From positions 434,001-498,000 of the forward strand of contig CM049989.1 of NCBI GenBank assembly GCA_016630955.3: a stretch of DNA of 64,000 nucleotides, in the 5' to 3' direction. The stretch is from Didymella arachidicola. Taxonomy: Eukaryota; Ascomycota; Dothideomycetes; Pleosporales; Didymellaceae. The notes below the pieces were generated by a model. The model had not been told where the DNA came from, searched no databases, and saw only the letters and a list, made by a program, of their open reading frames with translations. Shown in pieces: positions 23,278-34,149 of this stretch. How positions within the stretch are numbered: the stretch's first letter is position 1; every line of letters starts with the position of its first letter. A program made the translations under genes and the position numbers.

Positions 23278-26200
23278 TTACAACGTCTCCCATCCCCCAT
23301 TATTGATATCACCCTCGAGCTTCCTTGCAATCAAGCTCTGAATGCCGCCCTCCAACCATACCTTCCTAAGCAGTGCATCGTACCTCTTCTGATTGAGAAA
23401 GAGCTGATGGTGGCGTCTGAGCGTGGGATCAACTTCGCCATGCTTGTCGAGATACGGAGCGACGGCCCAGGTGCCATGTTGGCGGTTGAGGAAGAGAACC
23501 ATGCACTTGCGGATGTGGATGAAGATACCGATCTGACCGCCGCATCTGCTGGAGTTAGCGTCTTATGTCATGAAGGTGATTGCATATGGAAGAGGGACGT
23601 ACTTGGCGAGATGTTGGTTGCAGCCTCCGCGCGAGCTCTTGGGGTCCATGCAGCATACAGCCTGGGAGCACATGATCTCGCCGCAGAAGAGACACAAGGC
23701 TGGATCGGTGAGTTCCTTGCCCGTTGTTGGACATTTTCTGCGTATGGCTTCATCGGTGAGCGTATCGTATGTCTTGGGCAGGCCAACGAGCTCGAAGATG
23801 GCAGGGTGCGAGAGTGAGATTGTTGGGCATAGCGGCTGATTGCCTGCTTGGGCCCATAGAAGGTGTCGCACCCAGCCGCTGACGATGGAACGTGTAATGT
23901 GACCCGACTTAGAGCGCGCAGCGAAAGAGGAATAGATGTCATGCAGTGTCGGAAGGCGCAGGAGTGTGGTGAGGCGAGATAGTTCCGACTCTTCGACCTG
24001 GTCCATTGGTGTTGGAGGCAGCTCAATGCCACAGCGGATGTGCATCAGGATTGCGGCTTTACGTAGGAAAGGAAGTGCATAAGAGGATATCATGGTTTGT
24101 ATGAAGTAAAGGAAGTTGGGATCCTTGAACGTGTCCGGGACAGGCATGTTGTCGATATCTGGTGTCGCTGGCGAATCCTCGGTGCTGGCCACGTCGAAGA
24201 CGGCGCAGACGAAGAAGAGCAGGTCGTTTAGCTGATCGTTAGAGGAGAAACCGTTCCCAGCTTTGTGGGCATTAATGAACCGCTCTGGCTGCGCAAAGCG
24301 AGGTGAGTTCTGCTGACCTTCGATGGTCTTGGTGTACGCTAGGACAACGCGCACCATTTCAGCCAGATAAGACAAGCGCAGCATATGGTGTATATCGAGG
24401 CCTGTGGCTGGCACGATACCAGCAGCGCACTGTGTAAAGAATACGAACGGATCCTGACACAAAAGTGGCGTGACGGTCTTCAGGTCAAGTGGCAGGACCT
24501 CTGGATCAAATATGCCGGGGTGGCCAACGAAAAGTTGACGGATCTGCTCATATTGGGTACGGAAGTACTCAACTTCCGTCAGACTTGTTCCTTGATTCCC
24601 AAGACTGCCAACGGCAATGTAGGATGACACCGTCTCTGACAGGATTTGAAGATGGGTCAGAGTCTGAGGCGGAATTTTATCGATCAATGTACCCCTAATG
24701 AAGTCCGTCGATACACCGCGTTGGGCAATCTCTGCCGCAGAGATCGAGTGACCAAGGGCTTGGGTCAACGAGTCGGCATGGGTCAGGTCCTCGATTTCAA
24801 TACCCACGTCAGATACATGTTTGAAGGCGGATGGGATGTCATTCGAACGAAGCGTATCTCGCAGTCTCTGATACACTTTAAAGAGCTCAGTCATGGGTGT
24901 GACTGGGGCAATTGGTTCTTGGTCCGGCTCTCGTGAGCCTCCGGTGAGAAAAGCTGGGATATGGAATCGTTGGTGAGGCGGTGCAGTCGTCACTTGTGCG
25001 GGTGGGGGAAAGACGGGCGCCCTGACAAGATCTGGAAGGTGGCTGGCGATGTTCTGAATGAAGTCCTGTTGACCGTACTCGAAGAGTCTCTTGCGGTCCT
25101 GCCCGAGCTCAGCGGCTGAAGACTTGCCCCTATCATCTTCAAATGTCTTGTTCATCGCTACGACGTGCGTCTCGAGCCATTCGTCGAAAGATGCTGTCGT
25201 CTCAAGTGCGCCGGGATGCTGTATCTTCTTTGGCTTCCAAATAATCGGTAGGAACATGTTGCCGAGGGCCTTGCAAAGCGGACACATGAACTCTTTGAAC
25301 TCAGGACGCTCGGGGTGGTTCCTAGCAATCTGCCCTACGTGCCTACGCTGGGTTGCTTGAAGATAAACCTCAAAGCAGGCATAATGCATAATGTGCCCAC
25401 ACCCGGTCGACACTGGACCTGAATGAACGTGAGCGCGTGGAAAACCCTTCCCAAGGGTTTGTCTCTCTGTCGCAACACGTTCGCCTCCGGCGTTGATTTT
25501 CTCAACCGTATGTCTGTTCTTGCCAGATACACCGAATGGACGTATACCGTCTGCTGAGCGATCGAGGCTGACAGGGGTTTGGGTTATTTCATCTACCCAA
25601 TCATCGTCCTGTAGATTGGTCTGTCGAAGTATACGGCTTTCTGAAACATAACCAAAGGTCCCGTAGAGCTTCTGATCATTGGTCTCTTCTTGACACAAGA
25701 TGCAGGTACCGGACGGGTACTTGAAGGTCTTCTCTTGCTCAACAAGACCGCCATCTTCATCTTCCAAGTCACTGAAGTCATCCTCGCCCCAGTCGAAGTC
25801 CTGGTTGGCCATGAACTTTCCTTGCTGCTCCTTGAAGGCAGCCATAACCTTCGCTTGCCGCTCCAGCGCCTGCTTCTTCTTCAACTCCTTTTCTTCGAGC
25901 CCAAAGCTAGCGGGCGAAGCAGTGTCCATCCTGTCAGTCGGTATGTTCAGCGCTGCAGCGGCAACAATGAACTTGTGCTGTTGTCGCTGCTTCAACCTGT
26001 GTAGAATCAGACTGATCTTTGACTCGCAGCCCTTGTACTCTTCTTTCTCTTGAATGGCTAACAAGAGTGAGAGGATCGTCGGGCGCTGAGGGATGCCAAC
26101 ATCCGCCGATCTCGTGAGTATGGACGAGACGAACGAGTCAGGTAGTTCTTCTGACCAATCCTTCTGCTCAGATTTGTCTTCAAGAATGGCCACTAGAAGC

Positions 26201-29200
26201 AATTGCAGCACAAACTGGATGTACGTCTCCACGCGTGTCGCAGGGATGTTTGGGGTGGCGTTGGTCGCTTTCAAGCTGTAGCCCAAGAGATAGTACATGA
26301 TCTGGGTGAAGAGTGGGGTTCTCGTAAAGCAAGCGATGTTCTGGTACAGGCCGGAACTGATCGGCGGAAGACTTGGTTCGAAGACGATGTCACTGGCTTG
26401 CTTCCCTGTCTTCTTTGCTTTGTAGTTCTTGTAAATAGTCTCGGCTTCTTCTCGCTGATTACGGTTGTACTGGTGGACGTAAGGGTCGATCAAGTCGAGG
26501 TACTCTTCCTTGAGCTCAAAGGTACCGCTATCCGACAGGCCTTCAGGAGCTCGAAACCGTGTCATCTCACGGAGTACATCAGGGAACGCCTCCATGTTTT
26601 GAACTCGATCTGATAGTCGTGCAGTCATGTCAGAGAATGAGAGCGGCTTGAAGCATAGAACGTGCGCAATATCTCGGCGCATAGTGGCGAGATGCGAATC
26701 GTCGTTGAGCTCTGCTGTGATCAGACAGGTACGATCGCTGAGCAGTATGATCAGGAGATGTACGAAGTCTTCGACCACATCAATAGCTTGCGCATCTTCG
26801 AAGCCATGTTGACTAGCGTCGTATTTCCCAGTCATCCACCCCATGAGCCCGAACCGATCTATCATCGAAGCCAGGAATACCGAAGGGTCGCAAAGCACGA
26901 GAGCAGACTGGAGAAGGAAGATATCTCTCTGGTGACAGACATCTCTCTGTGAAACGCTTCTATACTGGTTCATCTGATGGCGAAGTGTGACGCCGTTCCT
27001 GACCCAGATACCTGCCCGCATCTGGGCCAGCCACGCACATACTCGGAGAGGGAAGTCAAATACAGCAAGTAAATAGTCCTGGGGCTCGTGTGATGGAATG
27101 TACCCAGGGCTGGATCGAATTCGTAGCTCATCTCGTGTAAAAAGGAGCAGCTGTCGCACATGGTCTGAGGGCATACTTCGTGCTCGATCGATCAACCAGG
27201 ACAGAGTGTAGTGGAGGGCGTGGTGGAAGCTCATATGTTCTTTCGCAACGACGTAGTCGATGATCTTGTAACCATGAGTTATAGACGTTGAAGAGTTCGC
27301 GTCGAACTCGAAGACATCAAGTATCTTGAACTTGGTTTCATCCTTCAGCTCAGCTTGATCAAAGCGCCTGCGTTCAGCACCTAACGAATTGATTGTTACC
27401 ACTTCAGCAGTGGCCCGGATGGCACGGGAGATGTTCGTCGCATCCTCGTCGCTCTTCCAAGTAAATGCTTCTGCAAAGTGTCGGCATAGCTTGTTGATCT
27501 CTCTCGTGATCAGTGATGCGCTGATCCAAAGTTCCGATTCGAACTCAAGGTGCTCGCCAACAGCGCGTTGATTGGGACATATGCCTTGATGCAGTTTGAC
27601 GAGATCCAAGAACTGCAAGAGGTACCGTGGTTGCTCGCGAATTTTGTCTTGCACAAATTCCGATGCTAGGAGGTATTTTGTATCCATGAAGAAGTGGTGT
27701 AAGCGCCGATTCGTTACTGCACCCTGCTCAAACGCAAGAGTCGCCTTTGGATCGACATTAGCCGGGTAACCGACTTGACGAGTTGTCAAGAAAGTATACA
27801 GGATGGCGAGCAAGTTGGTGAGAAAATTGCCTCGTTCCACGACCTCTGAAGTAATGGACGGTGTTGTCAACATCTGAAGAGACAGGTTGATGATTGAATG
27901 GTCTGGTTCTCGATCGGCGATCAGGAACAATTGTGCTAGACCAGTGTAGACCCCAGCAAAACGTAAGCCGAGCAGGCGTTTGAATTCAGGGATGGACACC
28001 ACAGTGCTGATGAAGACGTCCCGAATTCCTATGCGGAGTTGTTTCCACATGCGCAAGTCATACAAGATGAGACGATCGAGACGCAGGCGTTGCCACAAAT
28101 CCTCATGAGCTGGTGTGCCAGGCCTCCTGCCGTACCCTTCTGGCTTCTCTACCCAGTAGTGTGGAGGTCGAGAAGGTCTCAGTGGCAGTGATCGTGTATG
28201 AGGAGTTCCAGGTACTGTCATCAGAGGCTCGGCATGGCTCAGTGAAGGTGCGCCGACGAGAGGCTCACTGTCCGATTCTGCAGGGGTATCACTCTGTTCG
28301 TTCTGCGTCCTGTGAGATGTCGAAAACTGCGACGGCGCTGGGGGAGGCGGAGGCGGAGCAGGATATCCGGCCAAAGTGGCCTCTGACATTTCAAGCGCCT
28401 CATCCGCGCTTTCGAAAGCCTCCATTTCCACGTCTCCATCGTTGTCCTGGGCACCAACTTCGTCGATATCCATCTCTTCACCAATGTCAGCAGCGCCTTC
28501 TTCGCCTTCGTCATCGCCGTCATCGAATTCGTCGTCGGAAGCTGTTGTCTCCTCGGTCCTGTCAGCTGTCCGCTGTCTGCGTATTCTTATGATTCGAGGT
28601 TGCCGTGCGATTGGCATAAGTCCCCGGAAGAAGCTCCTCTCCTCAGCCTCTCGGTCTTCCAGCTCGTGATCATCGAGACCATCTTTGCCAATGCTCTCGT
28701 TGGACGCTGCACTGCCAACGCGCCACGGTTTCAGCATCTCTTCGCAGACAGTGCGCCGTAGTACTTGGTGATCATCCCCTGCGCTGCATCCAGCAATATC
28801 TGCGATCCACTCTACGATAGCACCGCCCATCATCTCGCGGAACGTATCGCGTGCAGACCGAATGGTGACCGTCAATTTGATTTCCTCGATGATCTTGGCC
28901 ATGCGGAGCAGCTCCTTGAGGTTAGACCGGTAAACTACAGCACTGCGACCGATATCGTTGACCTCATGGGCCTTTGCCAAACCGAACGCCTGCCTTTGCT
29001 TGCACGCGCGGGCAACCTGTTCCTGAACGTCCGTCACGGTATGCTTCTCGTCGTTCCACAGGACCAAGCAGTATTCCTGGTCGTGTTCTAGCTGATCGCC
29101 GGGGTCGTACCATTTCGAAGTCAGGCGGGAGTTGCGTTCGTCCTGTAAGACCGACTCTTCGGTCTTGGGCAGTCGCAGCTGTTCAGGCGAACAGGAGAAG

Positions 29201-29790
29201 ACATCGATCAGATAGTCCAAAGACCTTGCAATGGTCATACGTATGCTCTCGAGCACTTCGTCAGGCAACGATGAACCTTCTTTCGCCTTCCCAGCTGCCT
29301 TGCTAGTTGAGTCTGCGTCCGCCGAGTGTATGTTGCAATGCACCGGCCGAATCCACGCTTCTTCGTCACCACAGTCGCAGCAGCCTGAGTTGCCAGGTGA
29401 GACGCTGACAAAGACCTGGTGCCCCTCGTGGTCTGAGGCGTCGAAGCACCGCGCGCAGAGAACGCATGTGTCATCGGCGGTGCACGTCTTGCAGCGGTAT
29501 GTGCCCTCTCCGTTCTTGAAGATGTGACCGCACGGCTTCCCCTTGGCTGCAGGCGTGTACTCGGCACCCTCGACAGCTCCCTGTGCATCTCGCAGGCTCC
29601 ACGGCTTCTCTTGGTCGGTGGGTAGCCCCGAAGGGAAGAAGAGCGGGATGTAGGCTTCGCGGCCGGCGAGGGAGCGGAACAGAATAGCGCGCAGGTCGCG
29701 GTCTGCTTCTGGAGTATATCTATAATTGTGTCGGCGAGGCAGTTCGCGCAGGCTGCGGCAGAGCTCCTGCTCCTGCGGCAATATGTACAT
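23278..29790 (-). CDS. UBR1: UBR1, N-recognin E3 ubiquitin ligase
   Basis: Exon 1, 29790-23603, is one open frame of more than 2,060 codons. A 57-nt intron (GTACGT..CAG) joins it to exon 2, 23545-23278, giving 2,151 residues. The UBR box with its Cys/His array starts at residue 87 (CGHIF ... CCDCGDEEAW ... HCNIH). A ClpS-like domain follows near residues 230-325 (CLVLWNDEKHTVTDV). An acidic stretch lies near 420-450. A RING-H2 lies near 1365-1505 (CILCQEE ... CGHIMHYACF ... CPLCKALG). The C-terminal autoinhibitory region ends with a Cys/His cluster completed by exon 2 (GCNQHLAKCGGQIGIFIH). UBR1 reads type 1 and type 2 N-degrons in the cytosol and works with Rad6/Ubc2. All domains are present and uninterrupted. 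Confidence 0.96.
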
Positions 29791-30497
29791 GGCGCGACCC
29801 AGCTGCTGGCGGGACGTGGTGGGGTTGGGCGTTGATGCACGGAGGTGTCCAGTACAGGACGATGGGAACTCTGAAGCGGATGTGTATTACTAAGTAAGTG
29901 GTCCTGCCAGCTCAAGGAACGTGTTTGGCGGAAAGTGCAGGTGTCGCGCTCGCAAGGCAAGCGTGAAGCTATGCTGTCATAGCACCTAGAGTGCTGGCAC
30001 AAAGAAAGCCCCCGCAACCGCGGCGCATTTGTCGCAGAACGTCGAAGCAAACAAATTCTTGGTTTGAGCAAATATATTCTAGATTGGAGCAAACGTCACA
30101 GGATCTGTCACGTCTTGAGCCTCAAGACTTGAGTCGAGGTGCTCTGGCTGTCCATTCACAAGACCTCGTTGGCAGAATAACCGCTTTGTAGCTGTACCTA
30201 CACTGCACGTAAAGCCAAGACCTGTGACCTGCAACCAAAGGATACCTCTACGGTTTGAATTTCCGCGTAGACCAACGACACAAGCTCCTTATCTAGCGCA
30301 GCCTACTGTTAGTAAAGGGAATAGCGTCTTCCGTGGCGGGAGCACAGGGGAGCAATCGTTGACTGATAGTACTCGTTTGAACTTAGCACTTGGCCATGGT
30401 ATTTGCAAGCTGTAGAATACACTCCAATGTACAGTGCCCGTCAGAAGCGTAGGAAAGGCTGGTCTATGTCATGTCTGCTCCTGCTCCCGTATGCACT
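29791..30497. other. Intergenic, UBR1 promoter and QCR9 3' flank
   Basis: The stretch contains the UBR1 promoter. An inverted-repeat-like CTTGAG/CTCAAG cluster lies near 30113-30133. No gene is supported. Confidence 0.45.
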
Positions 30498-30919
30498 CTA
30501 CTCGTCGTCCTCGGCCGCCTCGACGTACTTGTGCTTGATGTCCTTCCATTGGCGCTGCGCTGTCGTTAGCCTGAGCCGTCTATCCTTCTTTTGGCCTTAC
30601 GTACGCCCTGGTTGATCTTGTTCCAGATGCGCTCGGAGCCCTGGTCGAAAGCCCTGTGCTGGTCTCAGTACTGCTTGTCCTCCCTCTCTCAACCCAGTCT
30701 TGCGACGTACAGTTGCATGCCGAAGGCGGAAACGAAAACGGTGCCGAGGAGGGTGATGTTACTCCTGATGATGGCGCTGCGGTCGGTTGTCAGCAAAGTG
30801 AGGTCGTGCGCTCGAGGTAGGGGAGGCTTGCTTGTAGACGGTGTTCGCGAACTGCATATTGCGCGGTCAGCAGGGGGCTCGGAGCCTTGGGAATTTCTCA
30901 ATTGACTTACGCCAGACAT
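30498..30919 (-). CDS. QCR9: QCR9, small subunit of the cytochrome bc1 complex
   Basis: Five tiny exons on the minus strand are 30919-30911, 30851-30832, 30776-30711, 30653-30605 and 30554-30498. They join to 66 residues, the length of yeast Qcr9. The first exon codes only Met-Ser-Gly. The membrane segment is in exon 3 (NITLLGTVFVSAFGMQL). Exon 4 gives AFDQGSERIWNKINQG, and exon 5 gives RQWKDIKHKYVEAAEDDE, the family's acidic C-terminus. Intron 2 needs a GC donor (GCAAGC); a GT at GTCTAC would break phase and run into a stop. Qcr9 is a single-span inner-membrane subunit of complex III next to the Rieske protein. The gene is divergent from PYM1, and an inverted CCAAT box lies upstream. Confidence 0.9.
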
Positions 30920-31295
30920 GTTGACGGTGTTTACGGAGCTCTGGAGGCTGCGGAGGCGGATGTGGTGGTGCTGCTGAGGGTAAGGCGAGGTTACGAGGTC
31001 GTCGTGAGAGAGAGAATCGCTGGTCACGGCATTTCGGCCGCTGCGATTGGCTATTCGCGCTTTCCGCTTCCCGCACAGCACCCAGAGACCAACTTCATCC
31101 ACGCCAACAAACCGACTTTCAGCTGCGAGCGCGCACAAGGGCTTGCATGCCCTCTGGAGTGACATTGATCGACCGACGACACCTCCATCGAAGAACAAGC
31201 TGCGTCTCAGCACACCGGGTAGTGCGACTACAAGTATTGCCTGACCCCGCCAAACTTTCGACTTCTCCACGCCTGCCCTTCCTCTACCAGCCGCC
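30920..31295. promoter_or_regulatory. Bidirectional promoter of QCR9 (-) and PYM1 (+)
   Basis: This 376-bp stretch separates the two start codons. It holds one CCAAT motif on the minus strand at 31046-31050. Confidence 0.55.
31046..31050 (-). promoter_or_regulatory. CCAAT box facing QCR9
   Basis: CCAAT on the minus strand lies about 127 nt upstream of the QCR9 ATG. The HAP complex binds CCAAT and controls respiratory genes in fungi, which suits a complex III subunit. Confidence 0.4.
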
Positions 31296-31955
31296 ATGCC
31301 TTCTGTCGAGACCACTCCAACCGTCTCGCGCGCGGGCATCACCACTTCGGCCAGCGGCGAGCGTCACATTCCTGCCTCCGTGCGCCCCGACGGCTCTGTC
31401 CGCAAAGAGATTCGTGTCCGCCCAGGCTACCGTCCGCCAGAGGATGTCGAGCTCTACAAGAACAGGACGGCCGAAGGCTTCAGGAATCGTGGCAAGGCTG
31501 GAGTTCCTGGCGCTGAGAATCTGAAAAAGGAGGAGGACCTAGCCAAGAGTAGCGCCGCAGCCAACAAGAATGCTAAGCGCAGGGAAGCAAGGAAAAAGGC
31601 TGCCGCTGAGAAGGATGAGGAGAAGCCTGCTGAGTCTGCAAAGCTAACTGAGCCCGCCGAAGCCCCGAAGCCGGTCGATCTCGAGGCCGAGAAGGAGAAA
31701 GAAGCGAAAAAGCTGGTCAAGAAGCTGCGCCAGGCTCGCGAGTTGAAGGACAAGAAAGAGAAGGGCGAGGGACTGCTGCCCGAGCAGTTCCAGAAGGTTA
31801 TCAAGATCAACGAGCTTGTCAATCAGCTCGAGAAGCTCGGATACGACTCACAGGGTGAGAAGAAGTCTACTGGGCCCGAGAATAACGAGCTCGTCAACCA
31901 ATTCGAAGAACTCGACCTCGACACACACGGCGAGAAGAAGCCGGCCGAAACCTGA
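31296..31955 (+). CDS. PYM1: PYM1 (partner of Y14-Mago), exon-junction-complex disassembly factor
   Basis: A single exon of 219 residues. The N-terminal Mago-binding block is clear at residues 21-51: GERHIPASVRPDGSVRKEIR, then VRPGYRPPEDV. A charged Lys/Glu/Ala helix follows. The conserved C-terminal block is near 137-178 (KKLVKKLRQARELKDKKEK, then LLPEQFQKVIKINELVNQL). PYM binds the Mago-Y14 dimer and the small ribosomal subunit and removes exon junction complexes in the cytoplasm. The last 48 residues carry a near-duplicate of the NELVNQ.E.L segment. The first Met follows a short pyrimidine-rich leader and begins a good family N-terminus. Confidence 0.9.
   Translation: MPSVETTPTVSRAGITTSASGERHIPASVRPDGSVRKEIRVRPGYRPPEDVELYKNRTAEGFRNRGKAGVPGAENLKKEEDLAKSSAAANKNAKRREARKKAAAEKDEEKPAESAKLTEPAEAPKPVDLEAEKEKEAKKLVKKLRQARELKDKKEKGEGLLPEQFQKVIKINELVNQLEKLGYDSQGEKKSTGPENNELVNQFEELDLDTHGEKKPAET
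31809..31952 (+). repeat. Tandem duplication inside PYM1 C-terminus
   Basis: Residues 172-195 (NELVNQLEKLGYDSQGEKK and following) are repeated as residues 197-216 (NELVNQFEELDLDTHGEKK). The two copies of about 72 nt are in direct tandem. Confidence 0.7.
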
Positions 31956-32434
31956 GACTCTCAATGACCTCCCGATTCATCTCCAAGATCTCACTCCGCA
32001 CAAGATGCTTGAACTAAGAGCGCTCCCGCGACCGCATGGTCCATGGCAACGGTTCCTTCGCCATTCTCTTCAATGCAAGTGCCCGTGTTCGTACAGCACA
32101 ATCAAGCATGTCTTTGCACACGATGGTGGCGTGCACATCTAGGCTCTGGCACTTCCGCTCCAGCTATGGGTAGAGCAGCGTAGCCGTGCTTGGCCATTTA
32201 CCGCCTACAATTTGTAATTGCGGTCATCAAGCTGATGGCTCGCATTCGAATTTCAATGTTTCTTCGCATTTGGCTTCGGCTTGCCATAGTAGCATACGTC
32301 TAGCAGAAGATTACACCCCCGACAATCGAGCCGCCATTGAAGCACGGCACGCCTACCATGTTCTGATCCACAGCTCCTGTAAACATTGATGATTCCCGCT
32401 CATATAACGTAGGAAAGACGAATACGCACGAAGC
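31956..32434. other. Intergenic, convergent 3' ends
   Basis: 3' flanks of PYM1 (+) and the hypothetical gene (-). No feature seen. Confidence 0.5.
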
Positions 32435-33130
32435 TCAACACCTCGCGTCCACTCGAATGATCACGCACTGTCTCGACATGGTATCGTACAGCCCAAAGTC
32501 ACTCATCGTTCGCAACGAGATTTCCTCCAACCTGACCTTCACCAAGACCAACCCTGACTCGTCCACTTTTCTGATGCCTACTTCTGGATTCCCGCTCGGA
32601 GATCGTTCCTCCTCGCCCCTGCCAACGAACTTCGCAAGAAAATTTCTCTTGGGCTTATGCGGCGTCTCGAACTCGCTTCTCTCTCGGATCGGACTCCTCA
32701 ACTGTGGACTGGCATTTAGGCTTTCTCTCAGCACACGTTCTAGTTCCACAATGACCGCCTGTACCCTCCAGAATTCTGTGTGATTCATCTGTCCTTCGAG
32801 GCGCACGACGTTTGGCTCCTCGTCTGATGCAAAACCGAGGACCTCCACGGCCTTCGATGTGTCGGTGTCGAAACTGAACTCGGACTTCTCTTGTACCGCT
32901 GGTAGCGGAATGTCTGAGGGTAACATCGCGATGGTCGTCTGCGCGATACCATAGGATGCGCGCTCTTCGACAAGTGGGATGATGTACATGTCGATGACTG
33001 ACTGGATGTGGTGGGCCCGCGTGAGGGTCAGTTGGTCGAGGATCTGCTGCCCTCGGTGCGCACTTGGGCGCGAGAAATTTGGCACTTCTGTGTATGATGG
33101 TGGCAGCTCTTCCTTCTCGTGGCGTGACAT
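32435..33130 (-). CDS. Conserved-looking fungal protein of unknown function
   Basis: A single exon of 231 residues from the Met in MSRHEKEELPPSYTEVPNF; the frame is open 24 codons further upstream, but this Met opens the more natural N-terminus. A PPSY (PPxY-type) motif sits at residues 10-13. A helical block follows (QQILDQLTLTRAHHIQSVID), then IIPLVEERASYGIAQTTIAM and DIPLP. The middle is acidic (FSFDTDTSKAVEVLGFASDEE). A basic linker (KPKRNFLAKFVGRGEEE) precedes a Glu/Val C-terminus. No signal peptide or membrane segment was seen. I do not recognise a named domain. PPxY motifs bind WW domains such as those of Nedd4/Rsp5 ligases; that is only a hint here. Confidence 0.65.
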   Translation of the reverse strand: MSRHEKEELPPSYTEVPNFSRPSAHRGQQILDQLTLTRAHHIQSVIDMYIIPLVEERASYGIAQTTIAMLPSDIPLPAVQEKSEFSFDTDTSKAVEVLGFASDEEPNVVRLEGQMNHTEFWRVQAVIVELERVLRESLNASPQLRSPIRERSEFETPHKPKRNFLAKFVGRGEEERSPSGNPEVGIRKVDESGLVLVKVRLEEISLRTMSDFGLYDTMSRQCVIIRVDARC

Positions 33131-34149
33131 GGTTGCCCTCCAAATCGACGAATGCGCGGTTTTCGAATATCCTTCAGTAAAGTTGCGGAATGGTCGGCAC
33201 AAAAGTCGAGGATCGGCCGAAACTTGGTCACCGGTGAGACGAACAGATGGGTTCTAGTATTATTCCCGGATTGGACGCCTTACAAGTCTGCTTTGTGGCG
33301 GCATTCGAGATAGTATGCTCCGTCCAAAGTATGGCTCAGCCTCAAGCGAACGATGTCATGGAGAGCCCAATGAAGGTCCGTGAGTAACTCGTGATCAGCA
33401 CGACCCTTGGATCTGAGGGGATTCAGAAGTCTGGTCAGCACTACGCGCCAATAACGGTCTCGAAACTGCTGTGTGTATATTGACCGGGCCGAGAAGCTTG
33501 GCATGAGGCTCAATGTGGACTTCCTAGAACGAAGACTGTTGTGTATCGCGAACATTGAAGATATACTTGAGGAATTAATTGGAGGCTACAGAGAACGTCT
33601 AGATGCTTCCTGAGGCCTCAGTGATAAGCTTAGGGAAAAGCCTCAGGACTAGAGAAGAGGGCGAAGTCATCGGTCACCCAACGCATCTCACCGAATGTGG
33701 AGATATGTCTTTGAAGACTGATTGTCCACTCTCAAAGGTTGTGTCCGAGATGGTCAGGTGAGTGGCTTCGTAGGCTGTGCTCGAGGCTGACTGCCTCCCT
33801 GGGCTGAGTACCATTGGCTAGCGCCCCGCACGGACCCGCATACCGGTCGACCAATTCGGGTGCACGGCATACACGAGCTGCTCGGTTGCAGGGCTGAGCG
33901 AGTTGTCTATCAATCTGCCTGATCATGAATGGCTGGTCTATAAAGACAATGGTTCGCCCTGATTTGGACGCATTATCAGGACCAGATCTGAAGATCGACC
34001 TCATAAACCTCTCGTACTTGCTCATTGCATCACTACTAACAGTACTACCTCTAGAGTATTCATAAGGCAATCTTGGAAACCACACTGGACATATCGAGAA
34101 CTAAGTCTTTACTTCAAAATCCGAAAATAACACTTCAACAATCGCCAAG
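33131..34149. other. Intergenic
   Basis: The stretch holds the hypothetical-gene promoter and the flotillin-like promoter. Two minus frames, 33280-33555 (91 codons) and 33732-34085 (117 codons), lack domain resemblance and splice partners and are not called. Confidence 0.45.

Noticed and set aside
29235..30092. 285-codon minus frame overlapping the UBR1 start
   Set aside because: Most of it is another reading frame of the UBR1 UBR-box region, with Arg/Ser-rich random composition.
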